IMG/VR virus record: IMGVR_UViG_3300025117_000050
Span: 32,702-96,701 of that record
Strand: one strand, 5' to 3'
Source of the DNA: a virus
DNA: 64,000 nucleotides
This document shows, piece by piece, positions 14,641 through 22,964 of the stretch (its first letter is position 1; each line of letters begins with the position of its first letter). Under the pieces are notes generated by a model. The model saw only the letters and a list, made by a program, of their open reading frames with translations, ran no database searches and was not told where the DNA came from. Both the position numbers and the translations under genes were made by a program.

Positions 14641-15711
14641 ATGGTAAAACATAGAAACGGGAGAAAAAATTTAGCAGAAAGAGTGTTTAAGCATGATAGA
14701 GATGTTAAAGAAGAATTCTTAAAATCATTGAAACCCTCAACTGCTAATACTGTAAGAAGTATACTTTTTAAGGTAGATGAATATGAAGAATTAATTGGGA
14801 AAAGTATATATGATTTTAATTTAGATGATCGTGATGATTTTATTATATCTATGTTCCCTAATAAAAGTAAAGGTGTTATTAATACAACTAGATCATATCT
14901 GGTAGGATATATTAATTATTGTATTGACAATAACCTTGTTAGACATATGGAAAATAGATTTAGTTTAATCTCTAAAGATGATATAGATAATTATGTCAAT
15001 GATATGGCTATGCAAATGAAGTACCTGTCGAAGGAAGAAATTAAAGAAGCACAAAGTAAATTGGTTAATAATTGTGATAAATTAATTTTGCAATTAGTTC
15101 CTTTATCAGCCAGAGGTCGCACCGAAAAGGATAATACTAATGAAGAATTAATAAATTTAAGAGTGCAAGATGCTGTAGAATCTTACGAAAAAGGCAATCT
15201 AAAACTTTGGAATAATGATGGAGATTTTAGGTATATAAAAATTGATGATGAAACAATAGAATTATTAAAGAAAACTATAAATGATGATAAATATATCATT
15301 AATAATGGAAGTGAATATAGTCGTAAAAGACATGATAAAAAACTTGGCAGAGGCATGGGAGAAAAAAGTTTCCCTTTAAATGATACTGGCTATGTTTTTA
15401 GAACTGCTGGCAAGAATAAAAGGGGTAAAGTTAAATCCAATTATTTTAATTCTAAAATTAATATAATAAAAGATTGGGTGGAGAATCCATTTATTAACAT
15501 AACTAATTTACACGCATCAGGTATGATTGATTATGTCATCCAATTAGAAAATGAAAAAGGAGAAGAATTAGATAATAACGACTATATAGATGTTTGTGAA
15601 AAATATTTATTTGGTAAACCTAGAATTTTGCCCAATGGTGAAAATGATTGGAGTATGTCAATATCAAAATTAAAGACAATGGTAAAAGATTATATTAATA
15701 TTAAATCATAA
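14641..15711 (+). CDS. MrpR-like phage repressor (tyrosine-recombinase fold, probably inactive)
   Basis: 356 residues. Residues about 25-110 form an N-terminal SAM-like helical domain; the rest has the outline of a tyrosine recombinase catalytic domain. The residues are wrong for catalysis: the expected HxxR box reads LHASGMIDYV, keeping His but replacing Arg by Gly. No clear nucleophilic Tyr follows. SPbeta MrpR (YopR), the lytic-cycle repressor, is just such a catalytically dead integrase fold of similar size. I infer this is the master repressor. It lies in one operon with the DGQHR-like protein and the DUF4046-like protein. Confidence 0.7.
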   Translation: MVKHRNGRKNLAERVFKHDRDVKEEFLKSLKPSTANTVRSILFKVDEYEELIGKSIYDFNLDDRDDFIISMFPNKSKGVINTTRSYLVGYINYCIDNNLVRHMENRFSLISKDDIDNYVNDMAMQMKYLSKEEIKEAQSKLVNNCDKLILQLVPLSARGRTEKDNTNEELINLRVQDAVESYEKGNLKLWNNDGDFRYIKIDDETIELLKKTINDDKYIINNGSEYSRKRHDKKLGRGMGEKSFPLNDTGYVFRTAGKNKRGKVKSNYFNSKINIIKDWVENPFINITNLHASGMIDYVIQLENEKGEELDNNDYIDVCEKYLFGKPRILPNGENDWSMSISKLKTMVKDYINIKS

Positions 15712-15723
15712 GGATGTGAAAAA

Positions 15724-16578
15724 ATGGCGAAAAATAGTATTAACTTATCTGACTATGAAGATATAGAAGTTTATAATATGGTTAGGTTTGGAATTATAGG
15801 TAGATTTCCTAATAATTTTTGGGGTGGATTAGATACTTATAAAACTGCAAAAGACCTGACTAGATATATGTTTGAAAATATTCTTGAATGGAGTATAGAA
15901 GATATTAAGCATAAGGTAACAGCAGATATTTTTTATGAAAATAAACTTGGTAATATGCTAAAAACACTTTTTGATAATAATTTATTAGATGCATTGCTTA
16001 ACGCATACCCAGAATTAGCAGATTGGGTAGAAGAAAAAAAGAATAAAATTATTATCGAAAAAGAACCAAGAGAAAAATATACAGATGAAGAGTTAATAGA
16101 AAATTTACAGCAAAAATATAAGGAATTAAATAGAACACCTTATATAAGAGAAATGTCTGAACCAGAAGGAAATGTTTATATATCAAGATTTGGTAGTTGG
16201 AGTAATGCTTTAATTCTTGCTGAGTTAATTGAGGACATATGTGTAGATGTAGATAATTCAGAAGAAGCAATTAATAAAGCGCAAAGGGAAATTAAAGATT
16301 TTGCGTATAAAGTAGAAAGATTACCAACTAAAAAAGAAGTAGATAATTTATTTTCTCCTGGAGAATTAATATCATATTTCGGTTCTTTAAAAGGACTTTA
16401 TGATTATTTAAGTGAAGGTTATACAGAAGAAGAATTAATAAATATATTAATTGATAAAAGAAATAAATTAGGGAGAAATCCAATAAATAAGGATATAAAA
16501 TTCCCAAGACCAATTATCTTTATTGATAAATTCAATAGTTGGGAGAATGCCTTAAAAGAAGCAAGATTAGATGAATAA
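15724..16578 (+). CDS. DUF4046-like protein with homing-endonuclease-associated repeats
   Basis: 284 residues. The N-terminal 100 residues (VYNMVRFGIIGRFPNNFW, then LEWSIEDIKHKV) resemble DUF4046, which is common in SPbeta-like phages. Residues about 115-284 contain two clear copies and one degraded copy of a roughly 55-residue repeat ending in FGSWSNALxxAEL or FNSWENALKEARL. This is the homing-endonuclease-associated repeat fold, a DNA-reading helix-turn-helix. No nuclease domain is present, so it is probably a DNA-binding regulator. Last gene of the repressor cassette. Confidence 0.7.
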   Translation: MAKNSINLSDYEDIEVYNMVRFGIIGRFPNNFWGGLDTYKTAKDLTRYMFENILEWSIEDIKHKVTADIFYENKLGNMLKTLFDNNLLDALLNAYPELADWVEEKKNKIIIEKEPREKYTDEELIENLQQKYKELNRTPYIREMSEPEGNVYISRFGSWSNALILAELIEDICVDVDNSEEAINKAQREIKDFAYKVERLPTKKEVDNLFSPGELISYFGSLKGLYDYLSEGYTEEELINILIDKRNKLGRNPINKDIKFPRPIIFIDKFNSWENALKEARLDE

Positions 16579-16600
16579 TTTAATCTTGCTTCTTTTATTT
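16558..16600. terminator. Rho-independent terminator, probably bidirectional
   Basis: A perfect 12-bp stem (gaagcaagatta with taatcttgcttc) is followed by ttttattt. It begins inside the last codons of the preceding gene and ends at the stop codon of the minus-strand gene, so it can serve both convergent units. Confidence 0.85.
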
Positions 16601-16832
16601 ATGTCAAACCCTTAATCCATTTTTCAGCAGCTAAACAGCATCCTTCAAAACTATTGAATTTAATATCTTCATTCAAAGAAATATAAATAATATCGTTATC
16701 ACGATCTATCTGAAAGTGATAGTAATATGTATCAGGCATATAATAAATATACGCTTTACATCCTTTTGCTCATCTTGCTATGCTGACCCACGTAGGGTAT
16801 ACTTTACGCTTTAATATTCTTTTAAATTTCAT
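16599..16832 (-). pseudogene. Minus-strand small gene interrupted by TGA
   Basis: Reading the complement, an ATG at 16832 (ggaag site upstream) opens a 78-codon frame ending in TAA at 16599. It is broken by TGA at 16772-16770 where Trp would fit (SIAR-stop-AKGCKAYIYY). The rest (DTYYYHFQIDRDNDIIYIS and FEGCCLAAEKWIKGL) looks like a real beta-rich phage protein. It is the only minus-strand gene I can support in the window. Confidence 0.6.
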
Positions 16833-17148
16833 TATGTCACTTCCTTGATGATAAATTGGTTAAGCTATAAATGTTGTTTTTTGTCGATATTTATAAGAAT
16901 TTGCTGAATATTAATTAATATTATATCATTAAGTTAATATTTTGGGAATATTATAAGAGATATTGTAGTTTTGATGGTAATATATGATAATATATAGAAA
17001 AATATGGTAATAATCAATAAAAATACTAAAAATCTTGTTTTTCTATATTCAGAAACCCTTGTTTTATAAGGGTTTGTGGGATCGGATTTCGTGATAAAAT
17101 AACTCTTTTGTGTTGAGTTAAATATTTGAAAAATAATTGAAATATTTC
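16833..17148. other. AT-rich spacer between divergent units
   Basis: About 400 bases without a gene lie between the minus-strand gene and the ATG at 17233. The stretch is very AT-rich, with repeated ttaatatt/aatatta words (16907-16950) and a short stem-loop at 17053-17075 (aaaccctt with aagggttt). It probably holds the minus-strand promoter and operator sites. No coding frame of note is seen. Confidence 0.5.
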
Positions 17149-17177
17149 TTGCATTTATTTTTACATTGTGTTATTAT
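17149..17177 (+). promoter_or_regulatory. Promoter for the gene at 17233
   Basis: TTGCAT (17149-17154), 17-base spacer, TATTAT (17172-17177), about 55 bases before the ATG. It starts the long rightward accessory gene series. Confidence 0.5.
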
Positions 17178-17232
17178 ATGTGTAAGGTAAAAGTAAGTAA
17201 ATAAAATATTAAAGAGAAGGAGAGATAATTTA

Positions 17233-17385
17233 ATGAGTAGCATACATGACAAACCAGAATTATTAATTCCACCAAAAGGTGTTTGTATGAACCCACCGAG
17301 ATTACATAATTTTAATTGTGAAGGGTGTAAGTATTTTGAGGGATGCACTAATGAAAAGAAAGGTAATTATAAGAAGACTAAATAG
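17233..17385 (+). CDS. 50-residue cysteine-containing microprotein
   Basis: ATG with agaaggagag upstream. Four cysteines: C in PPKGVCMNPP, then CEGCKYFEGC, a compact knuckle, followed by a basic tail. It is similar in style to the next gene, which also has a Cys-rich CPK/CEYF pattern. Function unknown. Confidence 0.6.
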   Translation: MSSIHDKPELLIPPKGVCMNPPRLHNFNCEGCKYFEGCTNEKKGNYKKTK

Positions 17386-17392
17386 AAATAAA

Positions 17393-17421
17393 TTGAATTA
17401 TTCAAAAAACAGTAGTATAAT
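17393..17421 (+). promoter_or_regulatory. Promoter for the gene at 17456
   Basis: TTGAAT (17393-17398), 17-base spacer, TATAAT (17416-17421). The ATG follows 34 bases later. Confidence 0.55.
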
Positions 17422-17455
17422 ATAAGTAAACATTATTCAATAAAGGATGTTGCAA

Positions 17456-17695
17456 ATGACTACAAACAACAATGAATCCAATATATATATTATTTGCTCA
17501 GGAGATAATTCAGGGAACATAGAAACATTCGATTATAGGTGTCCCAAGGAAGGGATTAATAAAGGTGATTGCAGACTAAATGGTAAAACATGTGAATATT
17601 TTATAGGTATTAAAAATGATAAGTTAAATTTTGATATTATGAATATTAAGGGTTATTGTGAGTTTATATTGAATATAAAAAGTAAGTTTAGGTGA
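17456..17695 (+). CDS. Small cysteine-containing phage protein
   Basis: 79 residues from the ATG at 17456, which is eight bases after aaagga; an in-frame ATG at 17447 overlaps that site. Cysteines at YRCPKEG, GDCRLNGKTCEYF and GYCEF suggest a metal site. It has its own promoter and precedes the triple-HTH protein. Confidence 0.6.
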   Translation: MTTNNNESNIYIICSGDNSGNIETFDYRCPKEGINKGDCRLNGKTCEYFIGIKNDKLNFDIMNIKGYCEFILNIKSKFR

Positions 17696-17704
17696 TATAA
17701 TATA

Positions 17705-18316
17705 ATGAAACCTATAAACAAAGAATTAATCATCAAAGTATGTGAGCATATAATAGAACACAATCTTTCTTATAGAAAAATAGCTGATATATTCGGAATC
17801 AATTTCAAAACTGTTTACAATTATACACAAATGATTGAAAGTATTGATTCCGAATTACATATAAAAGTCCAAAAATGTTTAAAAGAGAGAAAGGAAAAAC
17901 ATCATAAACATTTATTGAAAAACTTAAACAATATCTATAAAGAAATTTGTGAATATTTTATTTGTGGAAGTACCATGAAACAGACTGGAATACATTTTAA
18001 TTCCAGTAATCGCTCTATACACTATTTATTCCATAATTATGTTAAATATAATGATCCTGAATTATATGTTATGATTTTAGAAATGATAGAATTAAATAAA
18101 CTTAAATCAATTAAGACACGTTCTGGAATAAGAAAGATGAAAAACATTGAAGAAAGATTAAATCTTTGTAAGACTATTATTAGTGACAAATTAACTTTGA
18201 AAGCAACAAGTGAAATATTTGATTTAGATGTAAAGACGATAAAAAGTTATATTAATAGTATAAGAGATGTGGATTATGGATTGCATGATGAAGTTTATAA
18301 ACATTTGTGGAGATAA
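17705..18316 (+). CDS. Triple helix-turn-helix DNA-binding protein (SpoIIID-like repeats)
   Basis: 203 residues made of three related HTH units at about 5-60, 75-130 and 145-203. Recognition regions read LSYRKIADIFGINFKTVYNY, STMKQTGIHFNSSNRSIHYL and LTLKATSEIFDLDVKTIKSY. This resembles the SpoIIID sporulation regulator fold repeated three times. It is probably a sequence-specific regulator. It begins nine bases after the preceding stop. Confidence 0.75.
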   Translation: MKPINKELIIKVCEHIIEHNLSYRKIADIFGINFKTVYNYTQMIESIDSELHIKVQKCLKERKEKHHKHLLKNLNNIYKEICEYFICGSTMKQTGIHFNSSNRSIHYLFHNYVKYNDPELYVMILEMIELNKLKSIKTRSGIRKMKNIEERLNLCKTIISDKLTLKATSEIFDLDVKTIKSYINSIRDVDYGLHDEVYKHLWR

Positions 18317-18328
18317 GGAGGAATGAAT

Positions 18329-18547
18329 ATGTGGAATCAAAGCATTAAAACTGATTTTGAAATTAAAGGATTTAAATTAATTGGTAAAATTCATCAAGTA
18401 GAATATCTAGCAAAAATCAATGAAGATAGAGAATTAATATATGTGACTATGTACAATGACAAATCAACAGGTAATCCAAGAAGTTTAAGTGTGGATGAAA
18501 TTGAATTATTTTATAATGCATTGAAAATGTTAAAGGAGATTAAATAA
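18329..18547 (+). CDS. Small phage protein
   Basis: 72 residues from the second ATG (18329), seven bases from aaggagg; the ATG at 18323 is too close to the site. Beta-rich. Stop and next start overlap as TAATG. Function unknown. Confidence 0.6.
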   Translation: MWNQSIKTDFEIKGFKLIGKIHQVEYLAKINEDRELIYVTMYNDKSTGNPRSLSVDEIELFYNALKMLKEIK

Positions 18548-18741
18548 TGAAAATATTAAAAGTAATTGTAGATGAAGAATTGCCTAAATCGTGTAAAGAA
18601 TGTGGATTTAGGCATAATTGGGAAACAAAATGTTATTGTCATATAAAATCATATACTACTAGTAAAAGGAATCATTTCATAGGTAAATATGATGATATTA
18701 AAGGTAGACATAAAAATTGTCCGTTAGTATATAATGGTTAA
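18547..18741 (+). CDS. Small Cys/His-rich protein
   Basis: 64 residues. CKECGFRHNWETKCYCHIKSY and a later HKNCPLVYNG provide a probable zinc site; this pattern is common in phage early proteins. It is coupled to the previous gene through a TAATG overlap. Confidence 0.65.
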   Translation: MKILKVIVDEELPKSCKECGFRHNWETKCYCHIKSYTTSKRNHFIGKYDDIKGRHKNCPLVYNG

Positions 18742-18761
18742 TATTTAAAGGAGAAATAAAT

Positions 18762-19046
18762 ATGAAAAACATTCAATTAGATATGATTGTTGAAACTAAA
18801 TTATCAGTTATTGAATTTAATAAAAAATTTATTGAATGGGTAGAATTTAATAATTGGACTTGTGGTGGGATAATGATTGAAGTAGATGATGATGGTAATA
18901 AAATTAAGAAAAGTAGTCTAAAACAAACAATTATAAATCAATAGTATAAACTAGAAAACGCAAAACATTTAAAAGATGTGCTAATTATTTTACCTGAAGT
19001 AGAAGATAATTTGGATAAAAATTTATTTGATAATGAAGATGATTGA
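18762..19046 (+). pseudogene. Small gene interrupted by in-frame TAG
   Basis: The frame runs 60 codons, meets TAG at 18942-18944 and continues in frame for 33 codons (YKLENAKHLKDVLIILPEVE) to TGA at 19044-19046. The opening (VETKLSVIEFNKKFIEWVE) looks like a conserved phage protein. A CAG to TAG change would explain it. Confidence 0.6.
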
Positions 19047-19091
19047 AATTTAATAGATTATTTATTATGTTTTAAGTGAAAGGATAAAACA

Positions 19092-19478
19092 ATGAATATA
19101 AAATTACCCATAGAGAAACAACAAAAATTTCAAATAGGTGATATATGTAAAATTGTTGAAAAGGGAATTTTTGAAGTTATAGTACAGTATCCTCCTTCAG
19201 AATTAGAAGATTATAAAAAAGACAGAGAATGTATTATTCTTCATACCTATTCACAAGTTTATTGGGGAAGTAATTTTAGTAATTATAGTGTATATTTGCT
19301 TCCAAGAAATAAAAATGAATATGCTGGAAATTTAGCATGGATAGAAGAAAATCAATTGAGATTCATAAGAAAATCAACAGAAAAAGAAATTACAATAGTG
19401 ATTCAAGAAGATAATAAGATGCTATCTTATAAAAATTGTCCTTATACATCAATTTTTAATGAAACAAAACATGATTAA
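19092..19478 (+). CDS. SH3-like phage protein, unknown
   Basis: 128 residues. The N-terminus FQIGDICKIVE and the later AWIEENQLRFIRK frame a beta-barrel of the kind found in short phage SH3/KOW-like proteins. The aaagg site is weak. Function unknown. Confidence 0.6.
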   Translation: MNIKLPIEKQQKFQIGDICKIVEKGIFEVIVQYPPSELEDYKKDRECIILHTYSQVYWGSNFSNYSVYLLPRNKNEYAGNLAWIEENQLRFIRKSTEKEITIVIQEDNKMLSYKNCPYTSIFNETKHD

Positions 19479-19517
19479 ACTTATATTTTATGTCGATCTT
19501 GAAAGGATATTAAAATT

Positions 19518-19697
19518 ATGAAACAAATTGATCAAGAAATAATAAATGATATACAATATTTATTAAATATGTATGAAGCATATATTGATGATATAGTTGG
19601 CGAAGCATGGGAAGATGAAAGGTTTATAAAACTTACTACTAAATATAGATTTACAAAAGAAAATTTACATAAAGGATTAGAAGATTTACATTGTTAA
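19518..19697 (+). CDS. 59-residue phage microprotein
   Basis: ATG with gaaagg upstream. Helical, acidic, aromatic-rich (NMYEAYIDDIVGEAWEDERF), ending with a single Cys. No homology recognised. Confidence 0.5.
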   Translation: MKQIDQEIINDIQYLLNMYEAYIDDIVGEAWEDERFIKLTTKYRFTKENLHKGLEDLHC

Positions 19698-19725
19698 TAA
19701 TAAATATATAGAGGAGGAAAAGTTT

Positions 19726-19902
19726 ATGTTTGATTGGTAAGAAGAATATGACAAAATGTATGAGGTAAGTGGCAACATGTGGAGTAACGAGCAATGTCTA
19801 CAATTACAACATTCTCTTCTTGAGTATCAAGAATTAGGATGTCCTAATGGAGAGAATATTGGTGGTTGGATTACATGGAAAGTAAATAATAAAAATATAT
19901 AA
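19726..19902 (+). pseudogene. Small gene interrupted by TAA at codon 5
   Basis: A very strong gaggagg site leads into MFDW then TAA (19738-19740), after which the frame stays open for 53 codons (EEYDKMYEVSGNMWSNEQC and onward) to TAA at 19900. Re-initiation at the ATG at 19756 could rescue most of it, but no site precedes that codon. Confidence 0.55.
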
Positions 19903-19920
19903 ATTAAGAGGTATAATATT

Positions 19921-20124
19921 ATGTCAAAACAAACTGATAGAGATGTAAGGATGGTTGGTTTAGTTATTGAGCAACAATTAAAAGAAAAGAACGAAATATT
20001 AAATATTTTAAAAGAGTTATATTATTGTTCTTCTAATCCTTGGACTGATGAACAAACACAAAGAAAATTAATTGCTCAGGTTAATGCAGAGGAAATTTTG
20101 AAAAAATATAATATGATCAATTAA
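19921..20124 (+). CDS. Small helical phage protein
   Basis: 67 residues with an aagagg site. The phrase DRDVRMVGLVIEQQLKEKN and the later WTDEQTQRKLIAQVNAEEIL look like a folded helical microprotein. Function unknown. Confidence 0.6.
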   Translation: MSKQTDRDVRMVGLVIEQQLKEKNEILNILKELYYCSSNPWTDEQTQRKLIAQVNAEEILKKYNMIN

Positions 20125-20149
20125 AAATTTTACAATGAGGATATCATCA

Positions 20150-20515
20150 TGCAAAAATTAAGAAACAATCGTAAACAAAAAGGTTTATAATATATATTGT
20201 GGTGAAAAGATGGATAGAGAAGGAATCCATTGTACGTCTTGCAATAAACAATATAATATATGGGAAAATGAATACAGAACAATTCTAATTGAAAATTCTT
20301 TATGTCCTCAATGTGGTGAGCAATTAGATCGTGAAGGTTTATTTTGCTCAGAATGTTGTAAAAATTCTAGATTTAAGGCAAGGATTAGAAATGCAGAGAG
20401 AAGAGCGTTAGGTTTATGCGTTCAATGTGGAGAGAAAGCAGAAGAAGATAGGTCATACTGTCGTAGATGTTTGGATGCGAGAATGGATAGGTATAGGAAG
20501 AAGAAAGGAGGATAA
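20150..20515 (+). pseudogene. Zinc-ribbon protein with a one-base frameshift near the start
   Basis: The ATG at 20150 opens MQKLRNNRKQKGL then stops at TAA 20189. One base fewer in the gg at 20182-20183 would join it to the downstream frame (VYNIYCGEKMDREGIHCTSC). That frame runs intact to 20515 with six or more CxxC knuckles (CPQCGEQL, CSECCK, CVQCGEK, CRRC). The ATG at 20210 can still give a 101-residue protein without the first knuckle. Confidence 0.55.
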
Positions 20516-20517
20516 AT

Positions 20518-20658
20518 ATGATTTTGATTGTAAAAAATTATTTACATACTAACAAAACAGAACCAGTTAGATTGTGTTTTACAGAAATTGAAGCACATCA
20601 ATGGATAAAAGAAAATGAACCAGAAATAGGTATTGTGTATAGGTATATAAATTATTAG
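20518..20658 (+). CDS. 46-residue phage microprotein
   Basis: Starts two bases after the previous stop; the site gaaaggagg lies inside the end of that gene. The sequence KTEPVRLCFTEIEAHQWIKE resembles small proteins seen in many phages. Function unknown. Confidence 0.5.
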   Translation: MILIVKNYLHTNKTEPVRLCFTEIEAHQWIKENEPEIGIVYRYINY

Positions 20659-20714
20659 ATGATCAAAATAGTATTTATATTGAAATTTAACAAATATATA
20701 AAGGAGAGAATATT

Positions 20715-20912
20715 ATGATAAGATTAAGAGATATTTATTTAAATGAAGGAGAATTATTAGTCGTTTATTTAAAATGTTTTGATGGTACATTTGAGAGAGT
20801 AGAAATAAGTGTTGATAAAGATTGCAATAAAGAAATTAAACATGGTATAAGTGTTACTGGAAGATGTATTTTAGGATTAAATAATAATTATAAAAAGGAG
20901 AATAATCTATGA
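20715..20912 (+). CDS. Small beta-rich phage protein
   Basis: 65 residues, aaggagag site. It overlaps the next start by four bases (ATGA). No motif recognised. Confidence 0.55.
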   Translation: MIRLRDIYLNEGELLVVYLKCFDGTFERVEISVDKDCNKEIKHGISVTGRCILGLNNNYKKENNL

Positions 20913-21094
20913 AAAATAAATGCGAATGTTGCGATAAACTTGTAGAGCAAGAATGGGAATTATTTCAAAGTGGAAATTGTAAAATTTGTGGTGATTGTGC
21001 TATTAAAGAAATTATGATAGTTCATGGTGTTTCTGAAAATGAAGCATATCATATTCTTGAGAGAATTCAATTTGGAAATGGATATGGGTATTAA
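20909..21094 (+). CDS. Small zinc-ribbon protein
   Basis: 61 residues with CECCDKL near the start and CKICGDCAIKE later, then a helical tail (SENEAYHILERIQ). It is coupled to the preceding gene through ATGA. Confidence 0.6.
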   Translation: MKNKCECCDKLVEQEWELFQSGNCKICGDCAIKEIMIVHGVSENEAYHILERIQFGNGYGY

Positions 21095-21108
21095 GGAGGT
21101 TAATAGGC

Positions 21109-21415
21109 ATGGAAGATATGATTAAACAAACTAATTCTATTAATAAATGTATTTGTCCGTATTGTAATGTAATGTTTTATGTTTACCCACCACCAGCACA
21201 TGGTCAGGATAAAATTATAGTATGTTCTTCATGTAAAAAAAGAAATTAAAGTTACAGCTACAATTGAATTTACGTGCTATACTATTAAAGACCAATCAAA
21301 ATCTACAACTCCTGTGATGAAAGAAAATAAATGTAATGATTATGACTATGAAAGAGAAATGTATTTAGCAGGACATAGGGATGCTTATAGGAATTTTGCA
21401 AGAAAAATATTTTAA
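21109..21415 (+). pseudogene. Zinc-ribbon gene frameshifted at a run of seven A
   Basis: From the ATG at 21109 (aaggagg site) the frame encodes CICPYCNV and CSSCKKRN and stops at 21247-21249. Removing one A from the A7 tract at about 21236-21242 gives CSSCKKEIKVTATIEFTCY and an open frame to TAA at 21413-21415, ending in a conserved-looking AGHRDAYRNFARKIF. This could be a mutation, a sequencing error, or transcriptional slippage on A7. Confidence 0.6.
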
Positions 21416-21428
21416 GGAGAAAATTATT

Positions 21429-21698
21429 ATGGAGATAAATGAAATAGAAAAACATTTAATTACTATATATGGAGAGAATGTATTTGAAGAAATGTTTAAT
21501 GAAGTTAAGTATTTAAAGAAATATTCAAATATTACTTTTGACCAAAAATATATAAAACTAAGTTTATCTTTTTGTGCTATAAAAGCAGAGCAAATAATTA
21601 ATGGTGAAAAGAAAAAATGTAGTTTACGGTCATTGGTTAGTGAAAGTTTTGGAGAGGCAGAAATATATAGGAGTAATGTTTGTGGTGGTGTATTGTAA
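21429..21698 (+). CDS. Small phage protein
   Basis: 89 residues from the ATG at 21429 (aaggag upstream). An in-frame ATG at 21381 lies inside the preceding gene and has no site. Helical N-terminus (IEKHLITIYGENVFEEMFNE), basic middle. Function unknown. Confidence 0.6.
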   Translation: MEINEIEKHLITIYGENVFEEMFNEVKYLKKYSNITFDQKYIKLSLSFCAIKAEQIINGEKKKCSLRSLVSESFGEAEIYRSNVCGGVL

Positions 21699-21735
21699 TT
21701 TATAAACGAAGATATGTTTTAAGGAGGATTTTAAT

Positions 21736-21999
21736 ATGAATGCAATTAAAGCAAGAATATTATTAGAACAAATAAAACCAACTCATCTAAATAATAAAAA
21801 TATGACAGAAACAATTAACCTAGCAATTCAAGCATTAAATAAACAAATACCAACAAGTCCAAAAATACAATCTTATTGCCCTGCGCTATGTCCTTCGTGT
21901 GGTAATGAATTGAGTGAAGATTTAGATGATGGGTATTATAAACATTATTATGGTTTAAGTATTTGCGAGTGTGGACAAAAATTGAAATGGAGTGATTAA
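21736..21999 (+). CDS. Phage protein with C-terminal zinc ribbon
   Basis: 87 residues, aaggagg site. A helical first half with TETINLAIQALNKQIP is followed by CPALCPSCGNEL and CECGQKLKWSD. This architecture is very common among Firmicute phage early proteins and resembles the 4442 gene. Function unknown. Confidence 0.7.
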   Translation: MNAIKARILLEQIKPTHLNNKNMTETINLAIQALNKQIPTSPKIQSYCPALCPSCGNELSEDLDDGYYKHYYGLSICECGQKLKWSD

Positions 22000-22020
22000 T
22001 TAATTTAGGAGGAAATTTAT

Positions 22021-22188
22021 ATGACTGATGAATTATATGATGATTTAAAATTATTCGTATTAGTTAGAGATTATCTTAAAAAAGATAGTCAAAAATGTAT
22101 TAGAAATATTGGTGCATGTAACGAATGTGGTTTATGTTGGATGAGTGAAGATGAAATATTTTATCTTTTAGGGTATTTTAATGCTTGA
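22021..22188 (+). CDS. Small CxECGLCWM-motif protein, copy 2
   Basis: 55 residues, taggagg site. The motif CNECGLCWMSEDEIFYLL matches that of the gene at 2899. The -35 of the next promoter overlaps its stop codon. Confidence 0.6.
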   Translation: MTDELYDDLKLFVLVRDYLKKDSQKCIRNIGACNECGLCWMSEDEIFYLLGYFNA

Positions 22189-22213
22189 CAAATTAACAAA
22201 ATATAAATATAAT
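22185..22213 (+). promoter_or_regulatory. Consensus promoter
   Basis: TTGACA (22185-22190), 17-base spacer, TATAAT (22208-22213), a perfect match upstream of the gene at 22241. The next gene starts 28 bases after the -10. Confidence 0.75.
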
Positions 22214-22240
22214 AATAAACAAAAGAAGGAGTAAATAAAT

Positions 22241-22627
22241 ATGAACAAACAAATTAGATTCTTAAAATGTAGTAATTGTGGATATGAAGATAGTTCTATT
22301 CTTACAATGTCTTTACCTATCGGGAATGGCATATTAAAATGTCATAATTGCAAAGAAGAAGTTAAATTTAATGAATTTTATTGTGAACAAGGCAAAGGAA
22401 TGACATTTAAAGAATATGCTGAATTACTTAAATACATAGTAGATAATCATGGGTGGAGAAATTTTCTTAAAGAAGGTTCAAAACATATCAAATATATGAG
22501 AAATTCATTTGATACTAGGACGAATTTAATATTTTCTATTCAATTAGATAATGAGGATTTTACAATTGTAAATCAGAATAGACATAGAAATTTAAAAGAA
22601 TGGATTTATGAGTATTTGAAAAGTTAA
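22241..22627 (+). CDS. Protein with N-terminal zinc ribbon
   Basis: 128 residues. CSNCGYED and CHNCKEEV form a ribbon in residues 10-45, then a helical/beta domain ends LKEWIYEYL. It is driven by a perfect promoter and is the first gene of a new unit. Function unknown. Confidence 0.65.
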   Translation: MNKQIRFLKCSNCGYEDSSILTMSLPIGNGILKCHNCKEEVKFNEFYCEQGKGMTFKEYAELLKYIVDNHGWRNFLKEGSKHIKYMRNSFDTRTNLIFSIQLDNEDFTIVNQNRHRNLKEWIYEYLKS

Positions 22628-22654
22628 TAGAATAATAAATATAAAGGAGATTCA

Positions 22655-22933
22655 ATGGATAATATAATCAATAATTTTATTTGTAGTAAGTGTAATGGAA
22701 CATCTGTATTTATTAAAAAGACTAATACACAAACAGGTTTGTATTGTTCTAAATGTGGTAAGTGGATTAAATGGTTAGGAAAAGAAGAAATTAGGTTATA
22801 TGAAAGACAATTGGAAATAGACAAAATGAAGTCTGAAGTAGTTATGGAAGTAGAAGAACCTGAAATATAAATTAGTTTATCGCAATTTAGTAATGAAGAA
22901 TTGATTGATGAAATTAGAAAAAGAATGAATTAA
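22655..22933 (+). pseudogene. Zinc-ribbon protein truncated by TAA
   Basis: The ATG at 22655 gives CSKCNGTSVF and CSKCGKWIKWLG and stops at TAA 22868-22870. The same frame stays open for 20 more codons (ISLSQFSNEELIDEIRKRMN) to TAA at 22931. The extension looks like a real phage C-terminus. The truncated 71-residue form may still fold, since the ribbon is upstream of the stop. Confidence 0.55.
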
Positions 22934-22964
22934 AATATTAAAAAAATAAAGGAGAAAAATACAT

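Noticed and set aside
14641-15711. Active phage integrase
   Set aside because: The HxxR box has Gly in place of Arg and no nucleophilic Tyr motif is evident. The position fits a repressor instead.
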